Shown piece by piece: positions 17,254 to 27,748 of a stretch of 64,000 bases of DNA. The stretch is from Azospirillum formosense (GTDB taxonomy: Bacteria > Pseudomonadota > Alphaproteobacteria > Azospirillales > Azospirillaceae), in NCBI RefSeq assembly GCF_040500525.1, contig NZ_CP159403.1, positions 1,462,501 to 1,526,500 of the forward strand. The letters are read 5' to 3'. How positions within the stretch are numbered: position 1 is the stretch's first letter; the number at the start of each line of letters is the position of its first letter. A model generated the notes under the pieces. It was not told where the DNA came from. It searched no databases and saw only the letters and a program-made list of their open reading frames with translations. The translations under genes and the position numbers were made by a program.

Positions 17254-17754
17254 TCAGGCCCGGCCCGCCACCGGATAGCCCTCGCCGCCGAACCCCGCCG
17301 CCACGTCCTTCACGAAGGCCTGCCCGACCCGGCGATAGCCCAGCCGGGTGAACAGGCCCGCGGCGTCGAGCTTCGGCGCGGTCGCCGCGACGACGCAGCC
17401 CCGCTCGTCCACCACCACCGTCGAACAGCCCAGCTTGCGCGCCAGCAGGTCGATGCCGTCGGCCTGCGCCGCCGAGGTCACCGCCGCGTCGAACAGCCCC
17501 ACCGCGATGAAGATCGGCACCGTCAGCACGCGGATCATCCCTTCGGCGCTGACGCGGTAGCAGAACAGGCCGCGGATGTGCCCGTCGCTCATCTCGCAGG
17601 CCATCACCCCGCCGTCGCCACCGTCCTGCAGGAAGAGGGCAGCCACCTGCCGCCACTCGTCCAGCGTCATGTCACGGTGCAGGGTCTGAACGACGGGCAG
17701 CGCCTGATCGGCCTGGGTTTTGGCCAGCGGGGCGAGGATGAAGCTTCTGGGCAT
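17254..17754 (-). CDS. GNAT-like hypothetical protein
   Basis: A 166-residue protein whose second half (SEGMIRVLTVPIFIAV..., then LLARKLGCSTVVVDE, ending LFTRLGYRRVGQAFVKDV) has the strand-helix order and the terminal xLGYxxxGxxF element seen in GNAT N-acetyltransferases. The acetyl-CoA loop is not clear, so activity is uncertain. ATG 17754 (MPRSFILAPL) is preferred over a longer, low-quality extension. It is convergent with fnr. Confidence 0.6.
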   Translation of the reverse strand: MPRSFILAPLAKTQADQALPVVQTLHRDMTLDEWRQVAALFLQDGGDGGVMACEMSDGHIRGLFCYRVSAEGMIRVLTVPIFIAVGLFDAAVTSAAQADGIDLLARKLGCSTVVVDERGCVVAATAPKLDAAGLFTRLGYRRVGQAFVKDVAAGFGGEGYPVAGRA

Positions 17755-17907
17755 GGGCGGGCGATCCTTTCGCGGGCATCTTCCGCGATGATCCGAACCG
17801 CCGCTTTGATTTTGGTCATGCGCCGCACCGGTGGAGGACGCGAGGGAGCGAATGCGCGCAGGCGGTGTTTCCTGAGGACGGCCCCACCCCGTCACCGGAG
17901 ACCGGAC

Positions 17908-18036
17908 ATGAGCCCCTACCCGCCGCCCCGGCAGGAACCCGACGTGCCGATCCCCATGCCGCTGCCGCCCGACGCCCCGCCGGACGAGCCTGTGGAGGCC
18001 CCGCCGATGCCCGGCGAGCCGCAGGAGCCCGTGTAG
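17908..18036 (+). CDS. Proline-rich small protein (42 aa)
   Basis: A 42-codon frame with ATG 17908 preceded by CGGAG about 7 bases upstream. The product is nearly all Pro, Glu, Asp, Met and Gly (begins MSPYPPPRQEPDVP, ends GEPQEPV), acidic and predicted disordered. In GC-rich DNA such frames can be chance, so confidence is limited. It is not a shadow of a longer gene: no other frame here is convincing. Confidence 0.45.
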   Translation: MSPYPPPRQEPDVPIPMPLPPDAPPDEPVEAPPMPGEPQEPV

Positions 18037-18057
18037 CGGAAGCCGCCCAACGAACCG

Positions 18058-18507
18058 TCAGGGCTTGCGGCGGTAGAGCGCCATCGCGCGTTCCAGGATG
18101 CCGGGCGACGAATAATCACCGAGGAACAGGTCGCCCAGCGCGCGGCGCATCCGCGCCCGGATGCGGGAGCGGATGGCGTTGCGCAGCGCCTCCTCCTGCA
18201 TGTGGCAGCGGCGGCAAAGGTTCTTGGGGCGGGCCTCCGGGTTGCCGGAGGGACGGACCGGGCGGACGACGACCTGCACGTCGCGGGTCTCGGCATACTC
18301 CACCACGTCGGGCCAGGCCGCCCGCCGCCCGCGCCCGTCGCGCCAGGTCTGGTCGGCGGCGTCGTACCAGCGCCCGTCCGGCAGGCAGCGCACGACGGCG
18401 CCGCCGGGCCGCCCGCAGCAGCGGCAGCGGTTCTCCCCGCTGGCGCCCTTGCGGTGGGCCGGATCGAGGTCGGGTCGGAGAATCTTTGCGCGGAGCGGTC
18501 TGGTCAT
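18058..18507 (-). CDS. Hypothetical protein with paired CxxC-type zinc sites
   Basis: A 149-residue basic protein with CRCCGRPGGAVVRC near residue 28 and CRRCHM near residue 98, a pattern that could bind one structural zinc. Between them is a segment with WYDAADQTWRDGRGR. The C-terminus is helical and Arg-rich (RNAIRSRIRARMRRAL). A nucleic-acid-binding role is possible but not shown. ATG 18507 (MTRPLRAKIL) is preferred to one 51 bp upstream. It is divergent from the SUV3-type helicase, 113 bp away. Confidence 0.6.
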   Translation of the reverse strand: MTRPLRAKILRPDLDPAHRKGASGENRCRCCGRPGGAVVRCLPDGRWYDAADQTWRDGRGRRAAWPDVVEYAETRDVQVVVRPVRPSGNPEARPKNLCRRCHMQEEALRNAIRSRIRARMRRALGDLFLGDYSSPGILERAMALYRRKP

Positions 18508-18620
18508 GGCTTGATGCCTGCCTTGGGGCCGGGACTGCCCCTGCGGGACGTGGCTCATGACATGGATGGCCGCGGACCGCCAGTGCGAATTTGTGAAAAG
18601 TTCTCCAGAGACCGCGCCCT

Positions 18621-20867
18621 ATGGACATGACCTCCCCCGACCCTTCCGGCACAGGCCCTTCCCACGCCGGCGAGCCCGCCGACCCGCATCTGGTGCACGA
18701 ACTGGCCAGCGCCCACCCCGACGTGGTGACCGCCGCCGCCGCGGGCGTGACGCGGGTGGCCCATGGCGAGGGGCTGGGTCTGGTGCCGCTCGGCCTGCCG
18801 CTGCCCAAGGGCAAGCGCGACCTGCTGGTCCCGGCGGAGCGGCGCGAGGCGGTGCTTCTGGAGATCCAGGGCACGCTCGACCGCGCGCGGCGGCGCAACG
18901 CCCTGCTCGCCCAGGGACGCCGCGCGCTGGAGGGCTGGTCGACCAGCCTGCACCCGGCGGACGACCGCACGCGGGTGCGGGCGGTGCGCAGCGACGACCT
19001 GCCCTGGCCCGGCCTGCCGGCGCCGGTGCGGCTCCAAGTGTCGCGCGTGCTCGACGCCATGGAGCTGGCCGACCTGACGGACGACGACTTGGCCCTGCGG
19101 CTGGAGGGCGACCCGGCGCTGGCTGCCGCGCTGGAGGACGCGCTGTCGCGCACCGCCGCCCGTCTGCACCGCTATGCCGGGGAGACGGACGGTGCGGAGG
19201 ATGCCTGGACCTTTGCGTCGCTGGCCGACCGGCTGTCCCGCGCCGCCCGCAACCGCCATGCCGTGGACGAGTTGCTGGAGCGCTGGGACCGCGAGTTCGC
19301 CGTCTGGCGGCGCGAGCGGGCGGAAGCGCGCGGGCGCGCCTATGTGGACCGGCATTTCGACCTCGCCCGCTTCGAGAAGCTGTTCCCGGTGGCCCGCGGG
19401 CTGGGGCGGCGGCTGGTGCTGGTGGTGGGCCCGACCAACTCCGGCAAGACCCACCACGCCATCGAGGCGCTGAAGGGCGCCTGGGACGGCATCTATCTGG
19501 CTCCGCTGCGCCTGCTGGCATTGGAGGTGATGGAGCGGCTGAACGCCGAGGGCACGCCGGCCTCCCTGCTCACCGGCGAGGAGGCCATCGTGACGCCGGG
19601 CGCCCGCCACACCGCCTCGACCATCGAGGTGATGGACCCCGACCGCCCGGTCGAGGTGGCGGTGATCGACGAGATCCAGATGCTTGCCGATCCCGACCGC
19701 GGCTGGGCCTGGACGGCGGCGCTGATGGGCGCACCGGCGGAGACCGTCTACATCCTCGGCGCCCCGGAGGCCCGCCCGCTCGTCGAGCGGGTGGCGGCCC
19801 ATCTCGGCGAGCGGCTGGAGGTGATCGAGCTGGAGCGCAAGGTGCCGCTGACCCTGATCGACCGCCGCCTGAACTGGGAGGAGGTGGAGCCCGGCGACGC
19901 GCTGATCGCCTTCTCCCGGCGGGAGATTCATTCCGTGCGCGACACGCTGCGCGCCAAGGGCCTGTCGGTCGCCGCGGTCTACGGCGCGCTGGCCCCGGAG
20001 GTGCGGCGGCGGGAGGCGGCGCGCTTCCTGTCCGGCGAGGCCGACGTGGTGGTGGCGACCGACGCCATCGGCATGGGGCTGAACCTGCCCTGCCGCCGCG
20101 TGCTGTTCACCGCGCTGGAGAAGTTCGACGGGACCAGCGTCCGCCCGCTGAGCGCGACGGAGGTCAAGCAGATCGCCGGACGCGCCGGGCGCTTCGGCAA
20201 GTTCGAGTCGGGGGAGTTCGGCGTGGTCGGGCGGGGCACGCCGCAGGCCCTACGGAACCTCCTGGAAAAGGCGGACGGGCGGCTGCGCGCCGACGCCCCG
20301 CTGACCGTGCGGCCGACCCGCGCCATGCTGGCCCGTCTGGCCGATCACATCGGGACGGAGGAGACGGTCCTGCTGCTCGACTGCGTCGCCGACGCCCGCA
20401 CGGCAGGGTCGCCCTACCGGGTGGGCGACCTGTCCGGCATGCGGCGGCTGGCGGTGATGCTGGACGAGCGGCGGCTGGGCCTGCCGGCCAAGCTCGACCT
20501 GCTGCTGATCCCCGCCGACCTGGAGGACGAGGCGGAGGCGCGCATCCTCGCCGCCATCCTCGGCGCGGTGGAGGCCGGGGAGCCGTCACCGCTCGGACGC
20601 TTCGTCCCGGCGCGGCTCGACGGGCTGGACGGGGCGGCGCTGGAGGGGCTGTCGCGGGCCTGCGACCTTTATTACTGGGCGGCGCGCAAGTTCCCGACCC
20701 TATTCCCGGAACGGGAGGCGGTGCGCGGTCGCCGCGGCGAGATCAGCCGGCGTCTGGCCGACCTGCTCGCCACGCGCGGGGCGCGGTCGGCCGGGCAGCG
20801 GCGCGAGCCGCCGCCCAAGGCCGGTTTCCGTGGCGCCCCGCGCAAGCGCTTCGGGCCGCGGCGGTAG
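18621..20867 (+). CDS. SUV3-type ATP-dependent RNA/DNA helicase
   Basis: A 748-residue superfamily-2 helicase. Motif I is VVGPTNSGKTHHAIEAL (about residues 269-285), motif II is VIDEIQML (DEIQ box, as in SUV3), motif III lies around GAPE, motif V is VVATDAIGMGLNLP and motif VI is QIAGRAGRFG. A C-terminal SUV3-like region and a basic Arg/Pro/Lys tail follow. The N-terminal 260 residues are a variable helical region. Mitochondrial SUV3 unwinds RNA with a degradosome; the bacterial role is less clear. It ends 20 bp from the convergent ETF-QO gene. Confidence 0.92.
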   Translation: MDMTSPDPSGTGPSHAGEPADPHLVHELASAHPDVVTAAAAGVTRVAHGEGLGLVPLGLPLPKGKRDLLVPAERREAVLLEIQGTLDRARRRNALLAQGRRALEGWSTSLHPADDRTRVRAVRSDDLPWPGLPAPVRLQVSRVLDAMELADLTDDDLALRLEGDPALAAALEDALSRTAARLHRYAGETDGAEDAWTFASLADRLSRAARNRHAVDELLERWDREFAVWRRERAEARGRAYVDRHFDLARFEKLFPVARGLGRRLVLVVGPTNSGKTHHAIEALKGAWDGIYLAPLRLLALEVMERLNAEGTPASLLTGEEAIVTPGARHTASTIEVMDPDRPVEVAVIDEIQMLADPDRGWAWTAALMGAPAETVYILGAPEARPLVERVAAHLGERLEVIELERKVPLTLIDRRLNWEEVEPGDALIAFSRREIHSVRDTLRAKGLSVAAVYGALAPEVRRREAARFLSGEADVVVATDAIGMGLNLPCRRVLFTALEKFDGTSVRPLSATEVKQIAGRAGRFGKFESGEFGVVGRGTPQALRNLLEKADGRLRADAPLTVRPTRAMLARLADHIGTEETVLLLDCVADARTAGSPYRVGDLSGMRRLAVMLDERRLGLPAKLDLLLIPADLEDEAEARILAAILGAVEAGEPSPLGRFVPARLDGLDGAALEGLSRACDLYYWAARKFPTLFPEREAVRGRRGEISRRLADLLATRGARSAGQRREPPPKAGFRGAPRKRFGPRR

Positions 20868-20887
20868 AGGAGCAGTAAAGCGGGGCC

Positions 20888-22549
20888 TTACATGCCGCCG
20901 GGATAGTTGGGGCCGCCGCCGCCCTCCGGGACGACCCAGTTGATGTTCTGGGTGGGGTCCTTGATGTCGCAGGTCTTGCAGTGCACGCAGTTCTGCGCGT
21001 TGATCTGCAGCCGCGGGTCGCTGCCGTCCGCCGCCCGCACGATCTCGTACACGCCCGCCGGGCAGTAGCGCGTCTCCGGCGCGTCGTAGAGCGCCAGATT
21101 GACCGCGATCGGCACCGACGCATCCTTCAGCGTCAGGTGCGCCGGCTGGTCCTCCTCGTGGTTGGTGTTCGACAGGTACACCGACGACAGACGGTCGAAC
21201 GACACCACCCCGTCCGGCTTGGGATAGGCGATCTTCGGCATCTCCGACGCCTTTTTCAGCGTCTCGTGGTCGCCGTGCCGATGGTGCAGCGTCCACGGCG
21301 ACTTGCCCTTAGTCGCCGTCTCGTAGGCCGCGTTGGCCAGACCCGCCCATAGCCCCTTCTGGAAGCCGGGGCGGATGTTGCGCACCGCGTGAAGCTCCGA
21401 CCACACCCACGACGCCTTCAGCTTCTCCGGATAGGCCACCGCCTCGCGCGCCGGCCCATCGGAGTTGGCGTCGGCCGACAGCAGCTCGAACACCGCCTCG
21501 GCCGCCAGCATCCCCGACTTCATCGCGGTGTGGTTGCCCTTGATCTTGGGCACGTTGAGGAAGCCCGCCGCGTCGCCAACGATGACGCCGCCGGGGAAGG
21601 TCAGCTTGGGGATCGACTGGAAGCCACCCTCCGACAGCGCGCGGGCGCCGTAGGCGATGCGCCGCCCGCCCTCGAAGGTCGGGCGGATCGCCGGGTGGGT
21701 CTTGTAGCGCTGGAACTCCTCGAACGGCGAGAGGTGCGGGTTTTCGTAGTCGAGCCCGACCACGAAGCCGACCGACACCAGGTTGCCCTCCATGTGGTAG
21801 AGCCAGGAGCCGCCGTAGGTCTTGGCGTCCATCGGCCAGCCGATGGTGTGGACGATCAGGCCGGGCTGCGACTTGGCGGGATCGACCTCCCACAGCTCCT
21901 TGATGCCGATGCCGTAGGTCTGCGGGTCGGCGTCGCGGCGCAGGTCGAAGCGCTCGAACAGCGTCTTGGTCAGCGAGCCGCGGCAGCCCTCGGCGAAGAT
22001 GGTCTGTTTGGCGTGCAGCTCCATGCCCGGCGTGTAGTTGGCGGTCTTCTCGCCGTCCTTGCCGATGCCCATGTCGCCGGTGGCGACACCCTTGACGGCA
22101 CCCGTGTCGTCGTAGAGCACCTCCGCCGCGGCGAAGCCGGGGTAGATCTCCACCCCCAGCTCCTCGGCCTGGGCGGCCATCCAGCGGGCGAGGTTGCCGA
22201 GGCTGATGATGTAGTTGCCGTGATTGTGCATCTGCGGCGGGGCGAAGGGCGACTTCAGCGCCTTGGTCTCGGTGAGGTAGAGGAAGCGGTCCTCGCGCGC
22301 CGGGGTGATCAGGGGCGCGCCCTTGTCCTTCCAGTCGGGGATCAGCTCGTCCAGCGCGTGCGGCTCGAACACCGCGCCGGAGAGCAGGTGGGCGCCGACC
22401 TCCGAGCCCTTCTCCACGACGCAGACCGAGAGCTCCTGCCCCGCATCAACGGCGAGCTGTTTCAGGCGGATGGCCGCGCTCAGGCCCGACGGGCCGGCTC
22501 CGACGACAAGGACGTCGTACTCCATCACCTCGCGCGGATCGCGATCCAT
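20888..22549 (-). CDS. Electron transfer flavoprotein-ubiquinone oxidoreductase (ETF-QO)
   Basis: A 553-residue membrane-associated enzyme that passes electrons from ETF, reduced by acyl-CoA dehydrogenases, to ubiquinone. N-terminal FAD motif [15 protein letters not shown]; central [18 protein letters not shown]-terminal 4Fe-4S ligands in CPAGVYE and [22 protein letters not shown] 22549 has GGGGAGG 10 bases upstream; ATG 22558 is too close to it. The acyl-CoA dehydrogenase at 38.3-39.4 kb would feed this protein. No etfAB genes lie in the window. Confidence 0.95.
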   Translation of the reverse strand: MDRDPREVMEYDVLVVGAGPSGLSAAIRLKQLAVDAGQELSVCVVEKGSEVGAHLLSGAVFEPHALDELIPDWKDKGAPLITPAREDRFLYLTETKALKSPFAPPQMHNHGNYIISLGNLARWMAAQAEELGVEIYPGFAAAEVLYDDTGAVKGVATGDMGIGKDGEKTANYTPGMELHAKQTIFAEGCRGSLTKTLFERFDLRRDADPQTYGIGIKELWEVDPAKSQPGLIVHTIGWPMDAKTYGGSWLYHMEGNLVSVGFVVGLDYENPHLSPFEEFQRYKTHPAIRPTFEGGRRIAYGARALSEGGFQSIPKLTFPGGVIVGDAAGFLNVPKIKGNHTAMKSGMLAAEAVFELLSADANSDGPAREAVAYPEKLKASWVWSELHAVRNIRPGFQKGLWAGLANAAYETATKGKSPWTLHHRHGDHETLKKASEMPKIAYPKPDGVVSFDRLSSVYLSNTNHEEDQPAHLTLKDASVPIAVNLALYDAPETRYCPAGVYEIVRAADGSDPRLQINAQNCVHCKTCDIKDPTQNINWVVPEGGGGPNYPGGM

Positions 22550-22695
22550 GGTCCCCATGCCTCCCCGGTTGATTGAAGCGCCGGGGCCATTTCCGCAGGG
22601 TCCGGCGGCTTTCGGAACGGCGTATGCCTTTCGCACCCGCCAAAAAGGATATCTAAGCCCATGTAAGACCACAGGAGCCGTGGTAAGGTCAAACG

Positions 22696-23568
22696 ATGAT
22701 TGACCAATCCGACATACTGGCGGCCCTGCGCTGGCACGTCGACATCGGGTGCGACGAAGCCATCGGGGACGAGCCCCTGGACTGGGCGACGCTGGCCGCC
22801 CGGCCGGCGGTGGCGCGCGCGCCGGCGGGCGCGTCCGCGCTGCCGCCCGCCGCGGCGCGCCCCACCCCGGCGCCGGCGCCACGGTCGGCGTTCGGGGGGC
22901 CCTCCGGCGCGTCGATGTTCGGCGCGCCCATGGCGGCGGACCTGCCGCTGGGCGCCAGCGAGGCCGGGGCGAGCGCCCGCGCCCGCGCCGCCGAGGCGCG
23001 CAGCCTGGAGGATCTGGAGTCGGCCCTTCGCGCCTTCGACGGCTGCCCGCTGAAGGCGACGGCGATGAACACGGTCTTCGCGGACGGCAACCCCTCCGCG
23101 GACATCATGCTGATCGGCGAGGCGCCGGGCGAGGACGAGGACCGGCAGGGCAAGCCCTTCGTCGGGGTCAGCGGCAAGCTGCTCGACCGCATGCTGGCCC
23201 AGGTTGGGCTCGACCGCAGCAAAGTCTACATCAGCAACATCCTGCCTTGGCGCCCGCCCGGCAACCGGTCGCCGACCCAGGCGGAGATCGCCGCCTGCCT
23301 GCCCTTTCTGGAGCGGCACGTCGAGCTGATCGGGCCGAAGGTCCTGGTGCCGCTGGGCGGAACCTCCGCCAAGACGCTGCTCAACCGGACGGAGGGCATC
23401 ACCCGTCTGCGCGGCCGCTGGTTCGACTACGCCTCCCCCGGCCTGCCCAGCCCGGTGCCGGTCCTGCCGATGCTTCACCCGGCCTATCTGCTGCGCAATC
23501 CCATCGCCAAGCGCGAGGCGTGGCGCGACCTGCTGACCCTGCGCCAGCGCTTTCCAGAGAAACCTTAA
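22696..23568 (+). CDS. Type-4-like uracil-DNA glycosylase lacking two Fe-S cysteines
   Basis: A 290-residue DNA repair enzyme that excises uracil. A disordered Ala/Pro-rich N-terminal region (about 1-95) precedes the catalytic fold with motif [44 protein letters not shown] and motif B MLHPAYLL. Family-4 UDGs bind a 4Fe-4S cluster through C-x2-C near the start and two later cysteines. Here the first is Phe (FDGC) and the third is replaced at LPWRPPGN; only GCPL and AACLPF remain. The cluster is therefore probably lost. It is divergent from ETF-QO. Confidence 0.9.
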   Translation: MIDQSDILAALRWHVDIGCDEAIGDEPLDWATLAARPAVARAPAGASALPPAAARPTPAPAPRSAFGGPSGASMFGAPMAADLPLGASEAGASARARAAEARSLEDLESALRAFDGCPLKATAMNTVFADGNPSADIMLIGEAPGEDEDRQGKPFVGVSGKLLDRMLAQVGLDRSKVYISNILPWRPPGNRSPTQAEIAACLPFLERHVELIGPKVLVPLGGTSAKTLLNRTEGITRLRGRWFDYASPGLPSPVPVLPMLHPAYLLRNPIAKREAWRDLLTLRQRFPEKP

Positions 23569-24033
23569 AAGCGCGGCCCTTAGAAAGGCGGCTTTCTGCC
23601 CCCTCCCTAACCCTCCCCCTCTTCGAGGTGGAGGGGACGGACGTCGCTTCGCCTAAGGCACCCTCTCCCTCGCAGAGGGGGAGGGCCGGGGTGGGGCACG
23701 CCTTCGCGATGGTTAACACCGCCGATTTCCTAAAATGCTTCTCTTATTGCGCCTTTTCTTGCGCGGTCGTTCGAACATTCGACATCCATAGACATTCCAA
23801 ACATTACCCAAGTACTTCGAAAGATCGGATTGGTTTACCAAGTCTCCGCTATGCCGTTGCGCCAATCGGCACAGAAAGGCCCATGACCTTGCGCCAAATG
23901 GGTCTTCCCACCGGGCTAGGGCCATTTTTCCGCCCCCACTAAGTTGCTGAAAACCCTTGCGAACAGACGGCCTCGACCGCTGTTGGGGAATCATCTTCTT
24001 GCGATTCCCGTTCACTGCGGTTATTCGAATACC
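23569..24033. other. 465-bp gene-free region upstream of lytic transglycosylase
   Basis: The first part holds a GC-rich inverted repeat element (23601-23697). From about 23705 to 24033 the DNA is clearly less GC-rich than the flanks and shows no convincing reading frame on either strand. It presumably holds the transglycosylase promoter and a long leader. GCGCC-TTTTCTT-GCGC near 23740 can form a small hairpin. I recognise no riboswitch. Confidence 0.4.
23601..23697. repeat. Intergenic inverted-repeat element (CCCTCCCCCTCT type)
   Basis: Arms CCCTCCCCCTCT (23611-23622) and AGAGGGGGAGGG (23674-23685) are exact reverse complements. They are flanked by more C- and G-runs and enclose about 50 bp including GGAGGGGACGG. 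The layout, with pyrimidine-rich arm, hinge and purine-rich arm outside genes, is that of a dispersed palindromic element. It resembles, but is not the same as, the 57660-57859 element. Confidence 0.6.
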
Positions 24034-26052
24034 ATGTTCCGGATATTGTGCAGCGCAGCAAACACCGTCTCGCTGCGGCGGAAGGTCCTGGGAATGGCGG
24101 GGGTGGCGCTGGCGCTGTGCGCAGCACCCGACCCGACGGGCGGCTATCGCCCGGCCCAGGCCGGCCTTGTGATCCACGCGCCGGATGGGCGCCCCGTCGT
24201 CCCGCCGGGATTTGATCGTGCCGAGCAGAACCTGCTCCTGGCGACGGATGCCGACGCGCGCGCCGTGCAGCTGACCGAAGAGGACGCCCGCCATTACCGG
24301 CGCATCTTCGCCCTTCAGGAACGGGGGGAGTGGGAGGGCGCCGACTGGGAAATCCGCCTGCTGCGCGACCGCCGCCTGATGGGCCACGTGCTGCGCCAGC
24401 GCTACCTGCACCCCGACCGCAAGGCCAGCTACGACGAGCTGGCCGGCTGGCTCCAGCGTTACGGCGACCTGCCGGGCGCCGAGCGCATCCACGCCCTGGC
24501 CCAGCGCCGCGCCCCCGCCGGCCAGCAACGCGCCCTGAAGCCGCCGCGCGGCGGCGACGGCGAACGGCTGACCGGCTCGCTGGAGCGGCTGGGCGGCCTG
24601 CGCCCCGAGCCGCTGCCGGAAACCGTCTCCGACGAGGATCCGTCGGACCCGGACAAGAACGCGGAGGCGGCCGAGGACAAGGCCAAGCTCACCGTCGCCC
24701 CGCGCAGCCGCACCGCCAGCCGCAGCAACGCCACCACCCCGTCCCGCGTGACCGACCTGCTGCGCGCCGGCAAGCCCGGAGCGGCGCTCGCCCTGCTCAA
24801 CCAGGACGACTTCGGGCGCAACCTCGACCCGGTGCAGTACGACCAGGCGCGGGCGCGCATCGCCGCCTCGCTCTATTATTCCGGCGACGTGACGCAGGCG
24901 CTGTCACTGGCCTCGGCCAGCGCCGCCCGTTCCGGCCCGGCGCTGACGGAGGCGCATTGGATCGCCGGCCTCGCCGCCTGGCGGCTGAAGCAGTACGACC
25001 GCGCCGCCCGCCACTTCACCAACCTGGCCGAGGCTGGACCGCGATCGCCCTGGCTGGCCTCCGCCGCCGATTTCTGGGCCGCCCGCGCCCACGCCCGCCG
25101 GGGCCGCGAGGAGCAGGCCCGCGCCCATCTGGCCGCCGCGGCGCGCTACCCGCACACTTTCTATGGGCTTCTCGCCCACCGCAAGCTGGGCGGCTCTGGC
25201 GACCTCAATTGGCGCACGCCGGAGCTGACCGGGGACCATCTGAAGGCGCTGGCCTCCCTGCCCGGCGGCACCCGCGCCATCGCCCTGATCCAGGCCGGCC
25301 AGCGCGAGGCGGCGGAGCTGGAGCTGCGCCGCATCCACCCGCGCGGCGACGCGCTGGCCGAGCAGGCGCTGGTCGCGCTGGCCGACCGCGCCGGATTGCC
25401 GGGGCTGGCGCTTCAGGTCGGCAACGCGGTGGCCGGTCCGGACGGCGCGCCCTACACGGCGGCCCTCTACCCGGTGCCGCACTGGAAGCCGCGCGACGGC
25501 TTCGCCGTGGACCGCGCGCTGGTCTTCGCGGTGATGCGGCAGGAATCGCGCTTCGACCCGAAGCTGGTCAGCTCCGCCGGGGCCACCGGTCTGATGCAGA
25601 TCATGCCCGCCACCGCCCAGCACGTGCAGGAGCGCAACGCCGACATCGGCGAGGCCGACGCCGCCCGCGCCGGCCTGTTCGACCCCTCCACCAACATGGA
25701 GCTGGGGCAGCGCTACATGGCGGAGCTTCTGAACAGCCAGGACATCGGCAACAACCTGTTCCTGCTGGCCGCCGCCTACAACGCCGGCCCCGGCACGCTG
25801 GCGCGCTGGCGCCGCGAGCTGTCGGACATCGGCAACGACCCGCTGCTCTTCATCGAGAGCCTGCCCTACGCCGAGACGCGGAACTACGTCGAGAAGGTCG
25901 TCGCCAACTTCTGGATCTACCGGCTGCGGCTGGGCCAGGAGATCGAATCGCTGGACGCCGTTGCGGCGGGCGGCTGGCCGGTCTATATGCCGGTGGACGT
26001 CTTCCCGGCGGCCCGGTCCACCCAGGTCGCGCAACACGCCGAAGCCCCCTGA
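24034..26052 (+). CDS. Soluble lytic murein transglycosylase (Slt-type)
   Basis: A 672-residue periplasmic enzyme that cleaves the MurNAc-GlcNAc bond with 1,6-anhydro product. It has a signal peptide ([20 protein letters not shown] then a hydrophobic core), a long helical superhelix through about residue 490 and a C-terminal SLT domain: the catalytic Glu in [19 protein letters not shown], then MQIMPATA and the [16 protein letters not shown] motif. ATG 24034 gives a normal signal peptide; the frame upstream does not. Followed 13 bp later by moaB on the same strand. Confidence 0.92.
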   Translation: MFRILCSAANTVSLRRKVLGMAGVALALCAAPDPTGGYRPAQAGLVIHAPDGRPVVPPGFDRAEQNLLLATDADARAVQLTEEDARHYRRIFALQERGEWEGADWEIRLLRDRRLMGHVLRQRYLHPDRKASYDELAGWLQRYGDLPGAERIHALAQRRAPAGQQRALKPPRGGDGERLTGSLERLGGLRPEPLPETVSDEDPSDPDKNAEAAEDKAKLTVAPRSRTASRSNATTPSRVTDLLRAGKPGAALALLNQDDFGRNLDPVQYDQARARIAASLYYSGDVTQALSLASASAARSGPALTEAHWIAGLAAWRLKQYDRAARHFTNLAEAGPRSPWLASAADFWAARAHARRGREEQARAHLAAAARYPHTFYGLLAHRKLGGSGDLNWRTPELTGDHLKALASLPGGTRAIALIQAGQREAAELELRRIHPRGDALAEQALVALADRAGLPGLALQVGNAVAGPDGAPYTAALYPVPHWKPRDGFAVDRALVFAVMRQESRFDPKLVSSAGATGLMQIMPATAQHVQERNADIGEADAARAGLFDPSTNMELGQRYMAELLNSQDIGNNLFLLAAAYNAGPGTLARWRRELSDIGNDPLLFIESLPYAETRNYVEKVVANFWIYRLRLGQEIESLDAVAAGGWPVYMPVDVFPAARSTQVAQHAEAP

Positions 26053-26065
26053 CCGAAGCCCGACC

Positions 26066-26602
26066 ATGCCGAAGATCGACGAATCGCGCCCGTTCCTGCC
26101 CGTCAACATCGCCGTCATGACCGTGTCCGACACGCGGACGCCCGCCGACGACCGCTCGGGCGACGCCTTGGCGGAGCGGCTGGCCGGCGCCGGCCACCGG
26201 CTGGGCGCCCGCGCCATCGTGAAGGACGACGTCGCCGCCATCCGCGCGCAGGTGCAGGCCTGGATCGCCGATCCGGAGATCGACGTGGTGCTGACCACCG
26301 GCGGCACCGGCGTGACCGGCCGCGACGTGACTCCGGAGGCGGTGGAGGCCCTGTTCGACAAGGCGATCCCCGGCTTCGGGGAGCTGTTCCGCCAGCTCAG
26401 CTACGCCAAGGTCGGCACCTCGACGATCCAGAGCCGGGCGACCGCCGGCGTCGCCAACGGCACCTACATCTTCGCCCTGCCGGGCTCGCCCAGCGCCTGC
26501 CGCGACGCCTGGGACGACATCCTCGTCTTCCAGCTCGACAACCGGCACCGCCCCTGCAACCTCGTCGAACTGATGCCGCGCCTGCGCGAGCATCAGGTGT
26601 GA
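26066..26602 (+). CDS. moaB: Molybdenum cofactor biosynthesis protein MoaB
   Basis: A 178-residue MoaB/Mog-fold protein that adenylylates molybdopterin before molybdenum insertion. It has [16 protein letters not shown] at about residues 13-28, [16 protein letters not shown] (the MPT-binding TGGTG loop) and [15 protein letters not shown]. The ATG lies 13 bp after the transglycosylase stop. Molybdopterin is needed by the paoABC enzyme encoded at 43.8-47.7 kb, although that enzyme type usually needs the cytosine dinucleotide form made by MocA, which is not present here. Confidence 0.94.
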   Translation: MPKIDESRPFLPVNIAVMTVSDTRTPADDRSGDALAERLAGAGHRLGARAIVKDDVAAIRAQVQAWIADPEIDVVLTTGGTGVTGRDVTPEAVEALFDKAIPGFGELFRQLSYAKVGTSTIQSRATAGVANGTYIFALPGSPSACRDAWDDILVFQLDNRHRPCNLVELMPRLREHQV

Positions 26603-27612
26603 CCGGCACCTCAGAATCGACCGGCACCGCCGGCCTTCACGGCGCCCTGACGCGGCTGCCCGCCTTCGCCGGCTTGCCGCAGGGCGCGCTGGAACCGATG
26701 CCGCGCCGGGGCGTGGCCCACGACCATGTGCGGCTGTCGGGAAGGGGCCTGGTCGCCCGCGTCCCGCGCTGGAGCCAGCTCGGGCTCGACCCCTTCGCCA
26801 ATCTGGAGCAGCAGGCCACCGCCTTCCGCCGCGCCGCCCCCGGCGGCCACACGCCGGAGCTGGCCGCCGTCCTGCCGCCGGGGCCGGGGCTGCCCATGGG
26901 CGCGCTGGTGGTGACGGAGATTGTCGGCCGGCCGCCGCGCCTGCCGGACGATATGCCGGCCATCGCGCGGGCGCTCGCCGCCCTGCACGCCCTGCCCCTG
27001 CCGCCGGACGGTGAGCGCGCTCCCCTGCCCGCACCCGCCGACCCGGTGGCGGCGACGCTGGCCCAGGTGGAGCGGCAGGCGGTATGGTTCGAGCGGGCCG
27101 GGCTGGCGCCGGACGCCCTGGACCTGCTTGCCGCCGAACTGGACGCCGCCCGCGCCTTCCGCTGCGCGGCGCCCATCCCCATCACCCTGGTCGGCAGCGA
27201 CGTCCACCCCGGCAATTTCCTGATCGACGCCGCCGGCAAGGCGTGGTTCACCGACCTGGAGAAGGCCCAGTACGGCCACCCGGCCATCGACCTCGCCCAC
27301 GCCAGCCTCTACACCTCCACCAAATGGGAGCGGGAGGTCGCGGCGGTGCTGGCCCCGGAGGAGGTCGCGGCGTTCCACGCCGCCTGGGAGGCCGCGGTGC
27401 CGCCCGCGCTGGCCGGGGCAGTGCGCCCGTGGCGCCTGCCCTTGCGCCGGCTGACCTGGCTGCGCACCTTGTCCTGGATGGCCCGCTGGCGGGTGGAGGG
27501 CACCGCCCTGTCGCCGGACATGCCGGAGTCGCTGGCCGCCCACATGGACGGCCACGCGATCGACGTTCTCCGTCCGGAGGTCATCGGGCGGGTCGCCGCG
27601 GAATGGCGTTGA
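26599..27612 (+). CDS. Aminoglycoside-phosphotransferase-family (kinase-like) protein
   Basis: A 337-residue protein of the APH/choline-kinase fold. A weak N-lobe comes first, then [11 protein letters not shown] as the hinge helix, the catalytic-loop analogue [14 protein letters not shown] (Asp about residue 202, Asn after HPG) and the metal Asp in [20 protein letters not shown]. It starts with GTG overlapping the moaB stop by 4 bp (GTGA), so it is translationally coupled. Such proteins phosphorylate small molecules; real antibiotic resistance is unlikely given the housekeeping context. Substrate unknown. Confidence 0.85.
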   Translation: MTGTSESTGTAGLHGALTRLPAFAGLPQGALEPMPRRGVAHDHVRLSGRGLVARVPRWSQLGLDPFANLEQQATAFRRAAPGGHTPELAAVLPPGPGLPMGALVVTEIVGRPPRLPDDMPAIARALAALHALPLPPDGERAPLPAPADPVAATLAQVERQAVWFERAGLAPDALDLLAAELDAARAFRCAAPIPITLVGSDVHPGNFLIDAAGKAWFTDLEKAQYGHPAIDLAHASLYTSTKWEREVAAVLAPEEVAAFHAAWEAAVPPALAGAVRPWRLPLRRLTWLRTLSWMARWRVEGTALSPDMPESLAAHMDGHAIDVLRPEVIGRVAAEWR

Positions 27613-27748
27613 AGGCGAAGGGCGGCCGAGACATGCGATGGATCGGCCCGCAGCGTGGTTAACCCTTGCCTGCGGTTGGTGTTAGACTGAGGAATCGAGT
27701 TTCAGGCTTTCCTGATCCAGACTCCGTAGGCGTGCAGGTGGACGCGGC

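Noticed and set aside
26599-27612. Antibiotic-resistance aminoglycoside kinase
   Set aside because: The fold is APH-like, but the gene is translationally coupled to moaB in a housekeeping block and shows no resistance-gene context.
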